The translations under genes were made by a program, and so were the position numbers. A DNA stretch of 64,000 bases, from positions 389,033 to 453,032 of the forward strand of contig NZ_KB235948.1 of the NCBI RefSeq assembly GCF_000332335.1, written 5' to 3'. This stretch comes from Kamptonema formosum PCC 10802 (lineage in GTDB: Bacteria > Cyanobacteriota > Cyanobacteriia > Cyanobacteriales > Oscillatoriaceae). Under the pieces are notes generated by a model, which did not search any database, was not told the origin of the DNA, and saw nothing but the letters and a program-made list of their open reading frames with translations. The number at the start of each line of letters is the position of its first letter. Within the stretch, counting starts at the first letter, position 1. Below, piece after piece: positions 10,145 through 18,882 of this stretch.

Positions 10145-10903
10145 ATGACTTCTAACTTGGATGATTCTAACAAACAGCTGCTTCCAGAAACACCCCCTGC
10201 GGATGTCAGCGGTGAGACTGAGCGAAATATCAGCTGGGAGGCTCCCAAAAAGCCTCTGCGAGCTTGGCGGCTGTGGGTTCCCCTGCTGTTCCAAACGGTG
10301 CTGATTGCTGCCGTGCCGGCACCGGCATTTTACACCTACGTCACCGGCAAGACTGTGACTCTGCAAACCGCGCCGGTTGACCCTTACGACCTGTTGCGCG
10401 GCTACTCCCAGACTCTCGGCTATGATATCTCCACTCAAAACACTCTGAAAAGTCTCCCCGGCTGGAAAGATTTGCCCGGTCACACGTCAAGTTGCCCTGC
10501 GGTTAAACCGCCGGCTAAAAGCACTTGCACGGAAGAGAAATATGTCGATGCGGGAACCAGTTTTTATGTTATAATGGAAGCGCAAAAATCGGCGGCGGCT
10601 TCTGGGCGTCCCCAACCTTGGAAGCCGGTGCGTGTCAGCCGGGAGCGCCCCAAGGATTTGCCGGCAAATCAGGTGGCTATCAAGGGCAAGTACAGCGGGT
10701 GGAGCGCCGAGTACGGACTGGAAACCTATTATATGCCAGAAGACCAGCGAGAGCAAATTAATAATGAGATTAATCAAGCTCAGCAACGCCAGCCTGGGCA
10801 GAACAGACAGGCCATACCTTTCGTAGTAGAAGCGAAGGTAGACGCGCAGGGAAATGCCGTGCCGGTGAGTTTGTGGGTGCGCGAGCGCAACTATCGCTTC
10901 TAG
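10145..10903 (+). CDS. GDYXXLXY family membrane-anchored protein
   Basis: A 252-residue protein with one hydrophobic anchor (about residues 45-64, WVPLLFQTVLIAAVPAPAFY). The remainder is predicted to be extracytoplasmic. The family motif appears as PVDPYDLLRGYSQTLGYDIS; here G-D-Y is replaced by D-P-Y-D-L-L-R-G-Y, the variant common in cyanobacteria. The C-terminus LWVRERNYRF is also family-typical. An AGGAG site sits in the last codons of the DUF2157 gene, so the pair is one transcription unit. Molecular function is unknown. Confidence 0.82.
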   Translation: MTSNLDDSNKQLLPETPPADVSGETERNISWEAPKKPLRAWRLWVPLLFQTVLIAAVPAPAFYTYVTGKTVTLQTAPVDPYDLLRGYSQTLGYDISTQNTLKSLPGWKDLPGHTSSCPAVKPPAKSTCTEEKYVDAGTSFYVIMEAQKSAAASGRPQPWKPVRVSRERPKDLPANQVAIKGKYSGWSAEYGLETYYMPEDQREQINNEINQAQQRQPGQNRQAIPFVVEAKVDAQGNAVPVSLWVRERNYRF

Positions 10904-10909
10904 AAGTAT

Positions 10910-10972
10910 ATATAGCGGTTCTCACTTGCATTATAGCCCAGAAACCCGGTTTCTTGAAGAAACCGGGTTTCT
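10910..10972. repeat. Palindrome repeat between convergent genes
   Basis: 10940-10972 is a near-perfect palindrome: AGAAACCCGGTTTCTT, one G, AAGAAACCGGGTTTCT. To its left lies TATAGCGGTTCTCA (from about 10914), a terminal sequence of the MITE-like element. It separates the convergent 3' ends of the GDYXXLXY gene and the receiver-kinase gene, with only 4 bases to the latter's stop. It may serve as a terminator in both directions (inference). Confidence 0.8.
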
Positions 10973-10976
10973 CGCC

Positions 10977-12461
10977 TTAACATTTGGGCCAAACGGGGAT
11001 GATGCCGGTGGCAATGAAGGTGCGCCGGCCTGGATTTTCCTCTGAGTTGGAGTTGGATTCGCCACCGCCGGCTGGAGCTTCTACCGGCAGCTCAATGATG
11101 AATTCCGCTCCCTCTCCCGGTGCGGAAATGCAGCTCAGCCGGCCCTGGTGTTTTCCCTCCACAATCTGGCGGGAAATATATAGCCCCAGTCCCGTGCCAA
11201 ACCCTACGGTTTTAGTGGTGAAGAAGTGGTCAAACGCCCGGTCTTTTACCTCACCGGACATTCCGGGGCCATTATCTTTGATAGAGATGATAGCGTGAGT
11301 GCCGTCGTAATTCAAGCCGGTGCGGATGGCAATCGTATTGGGGCGAGCGATGATCTCATCAAAGGAATAACCCTGAGACAGCTCCTCAAGGGCGTCAATG
11401 GCATTGGCTATTAAGTTCATAAATACCTGGTTGATCTGTCCGGGGTAGCACTCAACCATTGGCAAATCGCCATATTCAGTTATAATTTTAATCTCAGGGC
11501 GTTTTTTGTTGGCTTTCAGCCGGTGTTTTAAAATCAGCAGGGTGCTGTCGATGCCCTCGTGAATATTGAAATCTACTGGAGCCGCAGTATCGGAGCGCGA
11601 GAAAACCCTCAGAGAAGTGCTGATGTTGCGGAGGCGCTCTGTGCCCGCTTTCATCGAGGTGAGCAGTTGGGGCAAGTCCCCCATCAAAAAGTCCAGGTCA
11701 ATATCCTCCATTTTGGACTCAATCTTTGCGCCGGCCTTGGGAAACTCGTCTCTGTAAAGATTTAAGAGTTCCATCAGGCTGTTTGTGTAAATTTCTATGT
11801 AGTTGAGATTGCCGGCGAGAGAGCCAACCGGATTGTTAATTTCGTGGGCCACACCGGCGACTAACTGGCCGAGTGCGGACATTTTCTCGGTTTGTACCAG
11901 CTGGACTTGAGTTTGCTGCAGCCGCTCCCAGGCGCTTTGCAGCTCAGCCGTGCGCTCCCCCACCCGCCGCTCCAGCTCTTCAGTGAGCTGCTGCAGTGCG
12001 GCTTCTGCGGCGCACCGCTCAGAGATTTCCTGTTTCAATAAGGAATTTTGCTGAGCGTACTGTTTTGTTAATAAACTCAGTCTCAGGTGCAGCCTAACCC
12101 TGGCTATCACCTCTTCTTGCTGAAATGGCTTTGTGATATAATCTACTGCTCCTAGGGAGAGCCCTTTTACCTTATCAATCGTGTCTGAAAGGGCGGTCAT
12201 AAAAATTACCGGGATGTCGCAGGTTCCCGGGTTGGCCTTCAGCCGGCAGCAGGTTTCAAACCCATCGATTCCTGGCATCATTACATCCAATAATATCAAG
12301 TCAGGTTTGGCATATTCTGCTAGATCGATAGCCGTTTCCCCCTCGGTGGCCACCAAAATTTCCCAGCCGCAAGAGGTAATCGCTCCAGTCAGCACTTTCA
12401 GATTGGTCGGGCTGTCATCCACCAGCAATATAGTAGCCTCATCAATGTTAATCTGATTCAT
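10977..12461 (-). CDS. Receiver-histidine kinase (REC-coiled coil-HisKA-HATPase)
   Basis: A 494-residue soluble protein that begins with a receiver domain (phosphoacceptor Asp59 in [10 protein letters not shown], Lys in ITKPF). A coiled coil follows (about 130-195), then a kinase core with His206 in [17 protein letters not shown] and an ATPase domain ending [16 protein letters not shown]. The HEINNPVG type of H-box and the receiver in front are common in cyanobacterial phosphorelays where one kinase feeds the receiver of the next. It overlaps the CHASE2 kinase gene by ATGA, so the pair is translationally coupled and the CHASE2 kinase is the natural upstream partner. No DNA-binding output domain is present, so another regulator must finish the pathway. 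Confidence 0.9.
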   Translation of the reverse strand: MNQINIDEATILLVDDSPTNLKVLTGAITSCGWEILVATEGETAIDLAEYAKPDLILLDVMMPGIDGFETCCRLKANPGTCDIPVIFMTALSDTIDKVKGLSLGAVDYITKPFQQEEVIARVRLHLRLSLLTKQYAQQNSLLKQEISERCAAEAALQQLTEELERRVGERTAELQSAWERLQQTQVQLVQTEKMSALGQLVAGVAHEINNPVGSLAGNLNYIEIYTNSLMELLNLYRDEFPKAGAKIESKMEDIDLDFLMGDLPQLLTSMKAGTERLRNISTSLRVFSRSDTAAPVDFNIHEGIDSTLLILKHRLKANKKRPEIKIITEYGDLPMVECYPGQINQVFMNLIANAIDALEELSQGYSFDEIIARPNTIAIRTGLNYDGTHAIISIKDNGPGMSGEVKDRAFDHFFTTKTVGFGTGLGLYISRQIVEGKHQGRLSCISAPGEGAEFIIELPVEAPAGGGESNSNSEENPGRRTFIATGIIPVWPKC

Positions 12462-15304
12462 GGGTTATCACACCTAAAAGAATTGATAAACTCCCTGATT
12501 TTCTTGACCTGAAAACCCTCGGCTAAGTCCCGTATCTCGGTGGCAAAAGGCGCGAACTTGGCATCCAGCTGTTCCAGCTCTCCCACTGCTTTTTCTATCC
12601 CTTGGATGTTGCCTCTCATGGCCAAATTAAACAGCTTTTCCAGTTCTTCTGCCGGTGGGGCGACAGCACGTGCCGGGGTTCCAGAGGGTAGAGGTTCAGC
12701 GGCGAGTGGGGGTTGCAATTTTCCACTGTTCCTCTGGGCCGGCACGATTGGCCCCTCCCCGGCGGCCCGGCTCTGTTGATAAATCCACTCCAGTTGCAAA
12801 TACTTCTGCAAGTGAGCCAGAAGAACATCTAGCTCCACCGGCTTGGGCAAGAATTCATCCCCCCCCGCCCGCAAACTGTTCTGTTTGTCAGTCTCAAATA
12901 CGCTGGCAGATGATACTATAATAACCGCATTTTTGAATTCAGGCGATTGCCGCAATGCCCGAATCATCTCAAACCCGTCCATTTCTGGCATGGCCAGGTC
13001 AGTCACGATGGCATCGGGCTGGAGTTCGGCGGCTCTGTCCAAACCCTCTCGACCGCTAGCCGCCTCAACGCAAGAAAATCCAATCGGTTCCAGCATCTTG
13101 ACTATAACCGAGCGATTTTCCCAGCGATCGTCCACGATCAGAATTTTCGGCTTTTTCTCTTTAATCCCAACAATCTTTCCGCTGTGGGCTGCTGCAGCTG
13201 CCGGCGTCGGGCCGGTGGCTACCGGCACCACCAAATCCAGCCAAAACCGGCTGCCCTTTCCAAAAGCACTCTCGACGTTTAGCTCGCTCCCCATTATCTC
13301 CACCAGCTTCTTGGAGATCGCCAGTCCCAAGCCGGTGCCTTCTGCCTGTTTCTTCCTGTCCCCCACCTGCTCAAAAGGCAAAAATATCTTTTCCAGCTGT
13401 TCGGGCGTCATCCCCACACCGGTGTCTTCCACTTCAAACCGGATTTTGGCGATCGGGCATTGGGCCTTTGGCACGGGCAATTCTTCAGTTTTTCCCTCTT
13501 CCCCATACCCGGTGCCCCCTGTCCCATGCCCGATTACCCCCACCTTAAACGTCACCCCCCCGCTGCTGGTAAACTTAATCGCATTGCCGAGCAAATTAAT
13601 CAGCACTTGCCGCAGCCGCTTTTCATCAGCCTGAATGCCAGCCGGCAGCCCGGAGTCGAATTGCGGAACGAACGAAATCCCTTTTTCGCGAGCTCGAATC
13701 CGGCAAATTTCCACCACTCCCGTCAAAAACGAAGGGAAATGAAACTCACTCTGGTGCAGGTCAAGTTTCCTAGCTTCTATTTTCGACAGGTCTAGAATAT
13801 CATTGATTAGCGTTAGCAGGTGTGACCCGCACTGGTAAATGATGCCGATGCCATCAACATCTGATTTTGCCAGAGTTGAGGAGCGCTGCAAAATTTGCGC
13901 GTATCCCAGGATACCGTTTAGAGGGGTGCGCAGTTCGTGGCTCATATTGGCCAAAAATTCGCTTTTGGCTTTGTTGGCCACTTCAGCTTGGACTTTTGCT
14001 GCTTCTAATTCCCGGGTGCGCTCGCTCACTTTTATCTCTAGGGTGCGGGTATACTCCTGTAGCTGCTCGTTGGCTTGCTGTAGCTGCCACTGATTTTTCC
14101 AGTTTGTTACCACAATAGCAGACGCGACAAGCGCCAGTAACGGGGAAATCACTGGAATCCACCAGCCTCCTAGAAAGGCCAGATAGCCGGCACTGAGCAG
14201 AGTGCCGGCTGCCACAGCTGCGGCAACAGCGGTCCCTTGAGAGGTTGCCTTCTCTCTCAAAAATTTGGACTCTGGAAACGCCCAAGCGATCCAGGAGCCA
14301 ATCAAAGACCAGCACACAACCCACAGCCACTCTCCCAGCTGTGGCCACACTCGAATCAGCGGTCTGCCATCCAGCGCCGCACTCAAAATCTGGCTGATGG
14401 TATTGGCGTGAATCACCACACCGGCCATCAGTTCCCCAGGAGCCATGAGACTGCTATTGTAGGGCGTGTGAAACAAGTCATTGATACTCTGTGCTGTTGA
14501 GCCAATCAAAACAATGCGACCCCTGATCCGCTGCGGCGAGACCTGATTAGAGAGCACCTCACTCATGGTAACCGTATGGAAGCGCTTCTCGGTGCCGCGA
14601 TAGTTCAATAAAATCTGGTAGCCGCCAACATCTGCATTTTTATACCCCCACTCCTTTCCTGTCAGGGGAACAAATCTTGCCCTCCCCAACCCCAAAACCT
14701 TTCTTTTGGCATCCAGCTTCTTGAGGGTTACGCCCTTGCTTTCCAGATACATCAAGCTCAAGCGAGCCCCTAAGCTTAATGCAATTTGACCGGTGCTATC
14801 GTTCGCAGAAATAAGGCTGCGCCGCACTTTGCCGTCCGCATCCAGCACCAAATCTGCTAGGGCAACTCTATCGAGTTTAGAGAGAGCCGGGGGTGGTGCC
14901 ACTTTTTCTCCCGCCACTTTCTTGACCCCAATCAAGTCAGGTGACGACTTCATCACCCTCACTAATTGCTGGTGTCCTGGTTCCACCGGCAAATCCCGAT
15001 AAATATCCAGGCCAATGGCCGCTGGCTGCTTGGCTTTCAGTTTTTGAATTAACTCAGCTAACACAGCATCAGGAATTGGCCACTGGCCCATTTTTGTGAT
15101 GTCTGACTCATTAATTTTAACAATCAGAACGCGCTCATCAGCCGGTTCAGCCGGTCGCAAGCGAAAAAATTGATCCAGAGTTGCCCACTCCAACTGCTGG
15201 AACAGTCCTGCCACCCCCCCAGCCATGACCGAAACCGCCACCGCCGGAGACGCCGCCAGGACAAACCGCCACCGCCAAACAAGCTTTTTGAGATCGGGAA
15301 ACAT
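12458..15304 (-). CDS. CHASE2 hybrid sensor histidine kinase
   Basis: A 948-residue membrane receptor. One N-terminal membrane segment is followed by an extracytoplasmic CHASE2 domain (about 40-310; [20 protein letters not shown], and the conserved [20 protein letters not shown]). Three membrane helices follow between about 322 and 400, then a coiled coil. The kinase core has His456 in [18 protein letters not shown]. The ATPase N box is [16 protein letters not shown]-terminal receiver has Asp769 in [11 protein letters not shown]. Between the N and G1 boxes sits an extra loop rich in Gly (about 590-618) whose DNA resembles the local CCCCATG-type repeats. The gene begins 10 bases after the DUF928 gene and overlaps the next gene. 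CHASE2 is thought to bind an unidentified extracellular ligand. The location suggests sensing linked to the exported haemagglutinin-like protein. Confidence 0.9.
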   Translation of the reverse strand: MFPDLKKLVWRWRFVLAASPAVAVSVMAGGVAGLFQQLEWATLDQFFRLRPAEPADERVLIVKINESDITKMGQWPIPDAVLAELIQKLKAKQPAAIGLDIYRDLPVEPGHQQLVRVMKSSPDLIGVKKVAGEKVAPPPALSKLDRVALADLVLDADGKVRRSLISANDSTGQIALSLGARLSLMYLESKGVTLKKLDAKRKVLGLGRARFVPLTGKEWGYKNADVGGYQILLNYRGTEKRFHTVTMSEVLSNQVSPQRIRGRIVLIGSTAQSINDLFHTPYNSSLMAPGELMAGVVIHANTISQILSAALDGRPLIRVWPQLGEWLWVVCWSLIGSWIAWAFPESKFLREKATSQGTAVAAAVAAGTLLSAGYLAFLGGWWIPVISPLLALVASAIVVTNWKNQWQLQQANEQLQEYTRTLEIKVSERTRELEAAKVQAEVANKAKSEFLANMSHELRTPLNGILGYAQILQRSSTLAKSDVDGIGIIYQCGSHLLTLINDILDLSKIEARKLDLHQSEFHFPSFLTGVVEICRIRAREKGISFVPQFDSGLPAGIQADEKRLRQVLINLLGNAIKFTSSGGVTFKVGVIGHGTGGTGYGEEGKTEELPVPKAQCPIAKIRFEVEDTGVGMTPEQLEKIFLPFEQVGDRKKQAEGTGLGLAISKKLVEIMGSELNVESAFGKGSRFWLDLVVPVATGPTPAAAAAHSGKIVGIKEKKPKILIVDDRWENRSVIVKMLEPIGFSCVEAASGREGLDRAAELQPDAIVTDLAMPEMDGFEMIRALRQSPEFKNAVIIVSSASVFETDKQNSLRAGGDEFLPKPVELDVLLAHLQKYLQLEWIYQQSRAAGEGPIVPAQRNSGKLQPPLAAEPLPSGTPARAVAPPAEELEKLFNLAMRGNIQGIEKAVGELEQLDAKFAPFATEIRDLAEGFQVKKIREFINSFRCDNP

Positions 15305-15314
15305 GGCGCTGTTG

Positions 15315-16028
15315 CTATTCGATCACCGGCTCTATGGCGATGGCGTCCAGTTTGACTGACTCCAGCAGTTCTTTCCAGTGAGCTATCAGGGCCGGATTTT
15401 CCGGTTGCGCCTGCCTTAACTGGGCCAGTGCCGACAGGGCGTCGTACCAAATGCCGGCCTTCGCCAGCTCGGATGCCTCCTCCAGTGAGGCTTCCTGGTG
15501 TTTCTCACGCTTGAGGTTGGCCGACGGCGCGACTCGGCGAACCCATCCCTCTACCCCCGGACTGTCCGGCTCGATCTCGCTACCGCAAACCATCACCAAA
15601 GACCACTTGTAATTCTTCCCGACTTCCAGCGCCGGTGCGGAATCCGGGAGTTTCACCCCGATCACCCCCGGCTTGTCAGGCAGGGGTAAAGTGGTCTGGT
15701 AAGCCTGCTTCCCGTCTTCATCTTGAACCGAGAAAAACATCTGCTTAGCTCCCGTTTTTGGGAGGTACACAAAGAAAGTCGGGCGCTCGGCCACCGTCAG
15801 GCCATAGTGAGTGTCCGGCGTCAGCGGCGTCACCGCCGCACTTGTCTTTGCCTGACTGAAGCACTGCCCTCCGTCCCGCGACGCTCCCCCACTCGATTGT
15901 TTGGGCGCGTCCCCCGCCGGCGGCTCAAAGGTCACCGCCTGTGCGGGCCATTTGGGGAGCAGCGTCACCCCCAGGCCAAAAATCAGCCAAAACAGAGCGC
16001 TTCGCAATGACAACTTGTTGCAATACAT
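15315..16028 (-). CDS. DUF928 family secreted protein
   Basis: A 237-residue exported protein of the cyanobacterial DUF928 family. The chosen ATG at 16028 gives a clean signal peptide ([20 protein letters not shown], cleavage near AQA-VTF). A longer frame upstream would bury it. The conserved core is [20 protein letters not shown], the run [20 protein letters not shown], and [12 protein letters not shown]. The C-terminal part looks helical and TPR-like ([20 protein letters not shown]). Function is unknown. It sits between the CHAT gene and the CHASE2 kinase, an arrangement that recurs in cyanobacteria. Confidence 0.85.
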   Translation of the reverse strand: MYCNKLSLRSALFWLIFGLGVTLLPKWPAQAVTFEPPAGDAPKQSSGGASRDGGQCFSQAKTSAAVTPLTPDTHYGLTVAERPTFFVYLPKTGAKQMFFSVQDEDGKQAYQTTLPLPDKPGVIGVKLPDSAPALEVGKNYKWSLVMVCGSEIEPDSPGVEGWVRRVAPSANLKREKHQEASLEEASELAKAGIWYDALSALAQLRQAQPENPALIAHWKELLESVKLDAIAIEPVIE

Positions 16029-16176
16029 AAAGCAGCCTTTTGCGCATCTATCTATAGATATACTTCCCTCAAGGGGTCGGAAATTCTCAAAAAAGCTAGC
16101 GTCCCCGCACCCGACAGCAAACGCAGAAGCTTTGCCTGCGGCACCCCACCACTCCCCAGAAAAACGCACCCCACAG

Positions 16177-18789
16177 CTACATCCAATTTCCTATCAGCAG
16201 AAACGGTGCCCAGTAAAAGGGGTGCTGGTACTGCGGCTGCTTCAAAAGCGCAAGCTGGGCTTGACGGACGGCTTCCGCTCTGCTAACGCCCGGTTGGGTG
16301 AGCTGCTTGTAAAACTCAGCCATAAAACCGGCAGTAGACTGGTCGCGCACCGCCCACAGCGTAGCCAGGGTGCTTCGCGCCCCACTGCGCACCGCCACTC
16401 CCGCCAGCCCCAGGGCAGCTCGGCTGTCCCCTTTGGCAGTTTGGCACGCACTCAGCACCAGCAATTCAACCGGATTTGCTGAGGATTGGTTTCGCGCTCG
16501 CAGCAGCTGATCTAATTCTCTCACATTAATGCGCCCGTCCCACGTGAGAATAAACGTGTCCTCAGCGCTGCTGCTGAACTGCGCGTGGGTTGCCAGGTGA
16601 AGCACCGGAAAAGGCGTTGAGCCGATCTGGTTTTTCAGGTTGGTGTCGGTAAACTCCTGATTCAAAAGCACTTTCGCGGACACTTCAGACGAAATCTGAG
16701 CCATTTCCGACTCCACCCCTGGCAAAGCTCTGAAGCCCTGGACAGCTTGCGACAGCCCCGCCGTTATCGCTTTGAGCTCTCCGGGTTTGAGGGATCGCGG
16801 CTCCAGCAGCTGCCACCCCTGCGAGAGAGCGACGCTATATTTCTCCACCAGATACTGCTGGCCATCATACAGGGCGGCCATTGGCAGATTTCGCAAAGAA
16901 CCGTCGGGCACAAAAACCAGCGTTTTGATGCCACCGGCCCGCAACTCGGATTCCACCGGCCCCACCAGCCAGCCATACATCTGCAGGTATTGCTTCAAAC
17001 GCTCCTGATTTGAAAACGCTGGATTCAAAGACTGCCGCATTTGGCTGATAATTTTCTCCAGCATCTCTTGCGGCACAGCCGCTTTGTAATTGCGCAGCAG
17101 CTGCCCCGGCAGCGACACAATCACCTCTAAGCGATCCGGCAAAATAATCGGATAAATCACCGCAGCAGCCGCGTCAACCCGGTCAACCGGCTTGCGCTTG
17201 GCACTATCCAAACACGCCTCTCGAAAAAAGTTCTCTAATTCCGCAATTTGCAGCGATTCCATCACCTCCAAACTTTGCTTGAGGTTCTTTTGGCTGGGAG
17301 TTTCCGATTGCAGCAGCAACCCCACCAGCTCGCGATACACCGGCTCGACACTCTCCCGAAAATTAAACTGCACCTCCGGATTTACCGCCACCAAATCACT
17401 GCGCAAAGACTGGAGAGCGCTAACTGCAGAGCCATAAGCTGCGATTGCCCCATTCATGTCTCCCTGCTGTTTGAGAAGCCGGCCCAGCTGCCACCCCGCC
17501 CCAGAGGCAATATCCGAAGCGCTCATCCCCTGCGCGATCGCGAGCGCCTTTTGCGTCAGCGCTAAAGCGTGAGCTTGCTGCTGCGTCTTTTCGTACAGCG
17601 AACCCAACTCCGTGAGGGCTATTGCTTCCGCTCGCAAATCCTCCAGCTTTTGCGCCTGCTGCAGCCCTCGCGCCAAAACTCGCGCCGCCTTTTCATACAG
17701 AGAAGCTTTTTCAACGCCCGAACATTTACTAGCAACATCTCCAGCTTCTCCCTCACGGCAGCCCGCCAACTTCTTCAGGCTATCGGCAAAATTAACCGCC
17801 GCATAAACCGACATCCGGCTCGGCGGCAAAGCCGCGATTTCCGCTTCAATTTCCGGCAGCAAAACAAGCGCTATAGAGGGCTGCCCTATTTTAACATAAA
17901 GACTGAGCTGGTTGAGCAGCGCTTCCAGTTTAACCCGCCGGCTGGTTGCAGCCGCCGCCGCCTTTTGGTAATAATCCAGCGCCGCTTCATTCTGTTTAAA
18001 ATCTCTAGCCGTATTTCCCAGACTGAAAAGAATGTCGCTCGTACCGGCAGGGGAGCCGGCTCGTTTCGCCGCAGCCAAACTTTGCGCTAAAACCTCCTGA
18101 GATTGCCGCAAAGACCCCCCCACTTGCAAAGCAACTCCCAGACTCCGCAATGCGGAAGCTTTCAGAGGAGAGTCCGGCTGACCGGCAACTCGCGCATTCG
18201 CAGCGGCTAAAATATCCTGCGCTCGCCGGTACAGCCCCAAAGTTTGCAAAGCTTGCGCTTGATTGATCTGGCTCCCCAGCACTCCAACCTCATCCCCCGC
18301 CTCCGCATAGACTTTTTCCGCCCGCACCCAGCTATTGAGCGCCGCTTCAGTTTCTCCCGCTGCGAATCGGAGATTTCCCTCAGCATTCAGCGCTTGCGCC
18401 AGAATCGCCGCATCCCCCTGCTCGCCGGTGCGCTGCAAAATATTCAGGGATTTATCAATCGCACCCCGCGCCTCATCCCATTTCCCCAAATTTTGATAAG
18501 CCAGCGACAGATAGCTCAAACTCCAAGCATAACCCGTCTCATCCCCCATTCTCTCAAAACTTGCCGCCGCCTGTTTCCAAACCTCAGCCGCCTCAGAAAA
18601 CCGTCCCGCTTCGTAAAGATTTCGCCCAGCATCAAGCAAACTGCCGGCACGGTCTTCTGCGCCCTGCGCCACCGGCTGAGGGGCCTGCTGCGCGGCGGAT
18701 GGAATCGCCACCGTCACAAGAAACATCGCCAGCACTCCCAACCAAACCCTCGCCCAGACAGATATCCTCAACACTCGCATTTTTGCCAT
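16177..18789 (-). CDS. Secreted TPR-CHAT domain protein
   Basis: An 870-residue protein. The N-terminus reads as a signal peptide (VWLGVLAMFLVTVAIPSAAQ). Residues 50-480 are tetratricopeptide repeats; repeated signatures include YAWSLSYLSLAYQNLGKWDE. The last 280 residues are a CHAT domain, a caspase-like clan CD peptidase fold. The His/Cys dyad is present: His near 735 in LHLATHAQF and Cys near 780 in LVLSACQTAKG. It is therefore potentially an active peptidase. The end GVSRAEAVRQAQLALL, then HPFYWAPFLLIGNW, is typical. It lies between the haemagglutinin gene and DUF928, 74 bases from the former, so processing of the exported neighbour is plausible but unproven. Confidence 0.9.
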   Translation of the reverse strand: MAKMRVLRISVWARVWLGVLAMFLVTVAIPSAAQQAPQPVAQGAEDRAGSLLDAGRNLYEAGRFSEAAEVWKQAAASFERMGDETGYAWSLSYLSLAYQNLGKWDEARGAIDKSLNILQRTGEQGDAAILAQALNAEGNLRFAAGETEAALNSWVRAEKVYAEAGDEVGVLGSQINQAQALQTLGLYRRAQDILAAANARVAGQPDSPLKASALRSLGVALQVGGSLRQSQEVLAQSLAAAKRAGSPAGTSDILFSLGNTARDFKQNEAALDYYQKAAAAATSRRVKLEALLNQLSLYVKIGQPSIALVLLPEIEAEIAALPPSRMSVYAAVNFADSLKKLAGCREGEAGDVASKCSGVEKASLYEKAARVLARGLQQAQKLEDLRAEAIALTELGSLYEKTQQQAHALALTQKALAIAQGMSASDIASGAGWQLGRLLKQQGDMNGAIAAYGSAVSALQSLRSDLVAVNPEVQFNFRESVEPVYRELVGLLLQSETPSQKNLKQSLEVMESLQIAELENFFREACLDSAKRKPVDRVDAAAAVIYPIILPDRLEVIVSLPGQLLRNYKAAVPQEMLEKIISQMRQSLNPAFSNQERLKQYLQMYGWLVGPVESELRAGGIKTLVFVPDGSLRNLPMAALYDGQQYLVEKYSVALSQGWQLLEPRSLKPGELKAITAGLSQAVQGFRALPGVESEMAQISSEVSAKVLLNQEFTDTNLKNQIGSTPFPVLHLATHAQFSSSAEDTFILTWDGRINVRELDQLLRARNQSSANPVELLVLSACQTAKGDSRAALGLAGVAVRSGARSTLATLWAVRDQSTAGFMAEFYKQLTQPGVSRAEAVRQAQLALLKQPQYQHPFYWAPFLLIGNWM

Positions 18790-18798
18790 ATCGCAGTT

Positions 18799-18882
18799 CT
18801 AAATAATTTGTGAAATCCTCTCTCTTACCTTGGCGTTCTACCCTTGGGAAAGCCGCTTCGCGTCTAGGGCGTCTTGGCGGTT
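18799..18882. repeat. Dispersed repeat CTAAATAATTTGTGAAAT..CTTGGCGGTTTTT, copy 1
   Basis: Begins CTAAATAATTTGTGAAATCC and ends GCGTCTTGGCGGTTTTT. Related copies lie at 26692-26793 and 38256-38352. It occupies the gap between the haemagglutinin and CHAT genes and overlaps the last codons of the haemagglutinin gene (end at 18864). The final residues (GGKTAKTP) are therefore repeat-encoded. Confidence 0.75.
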
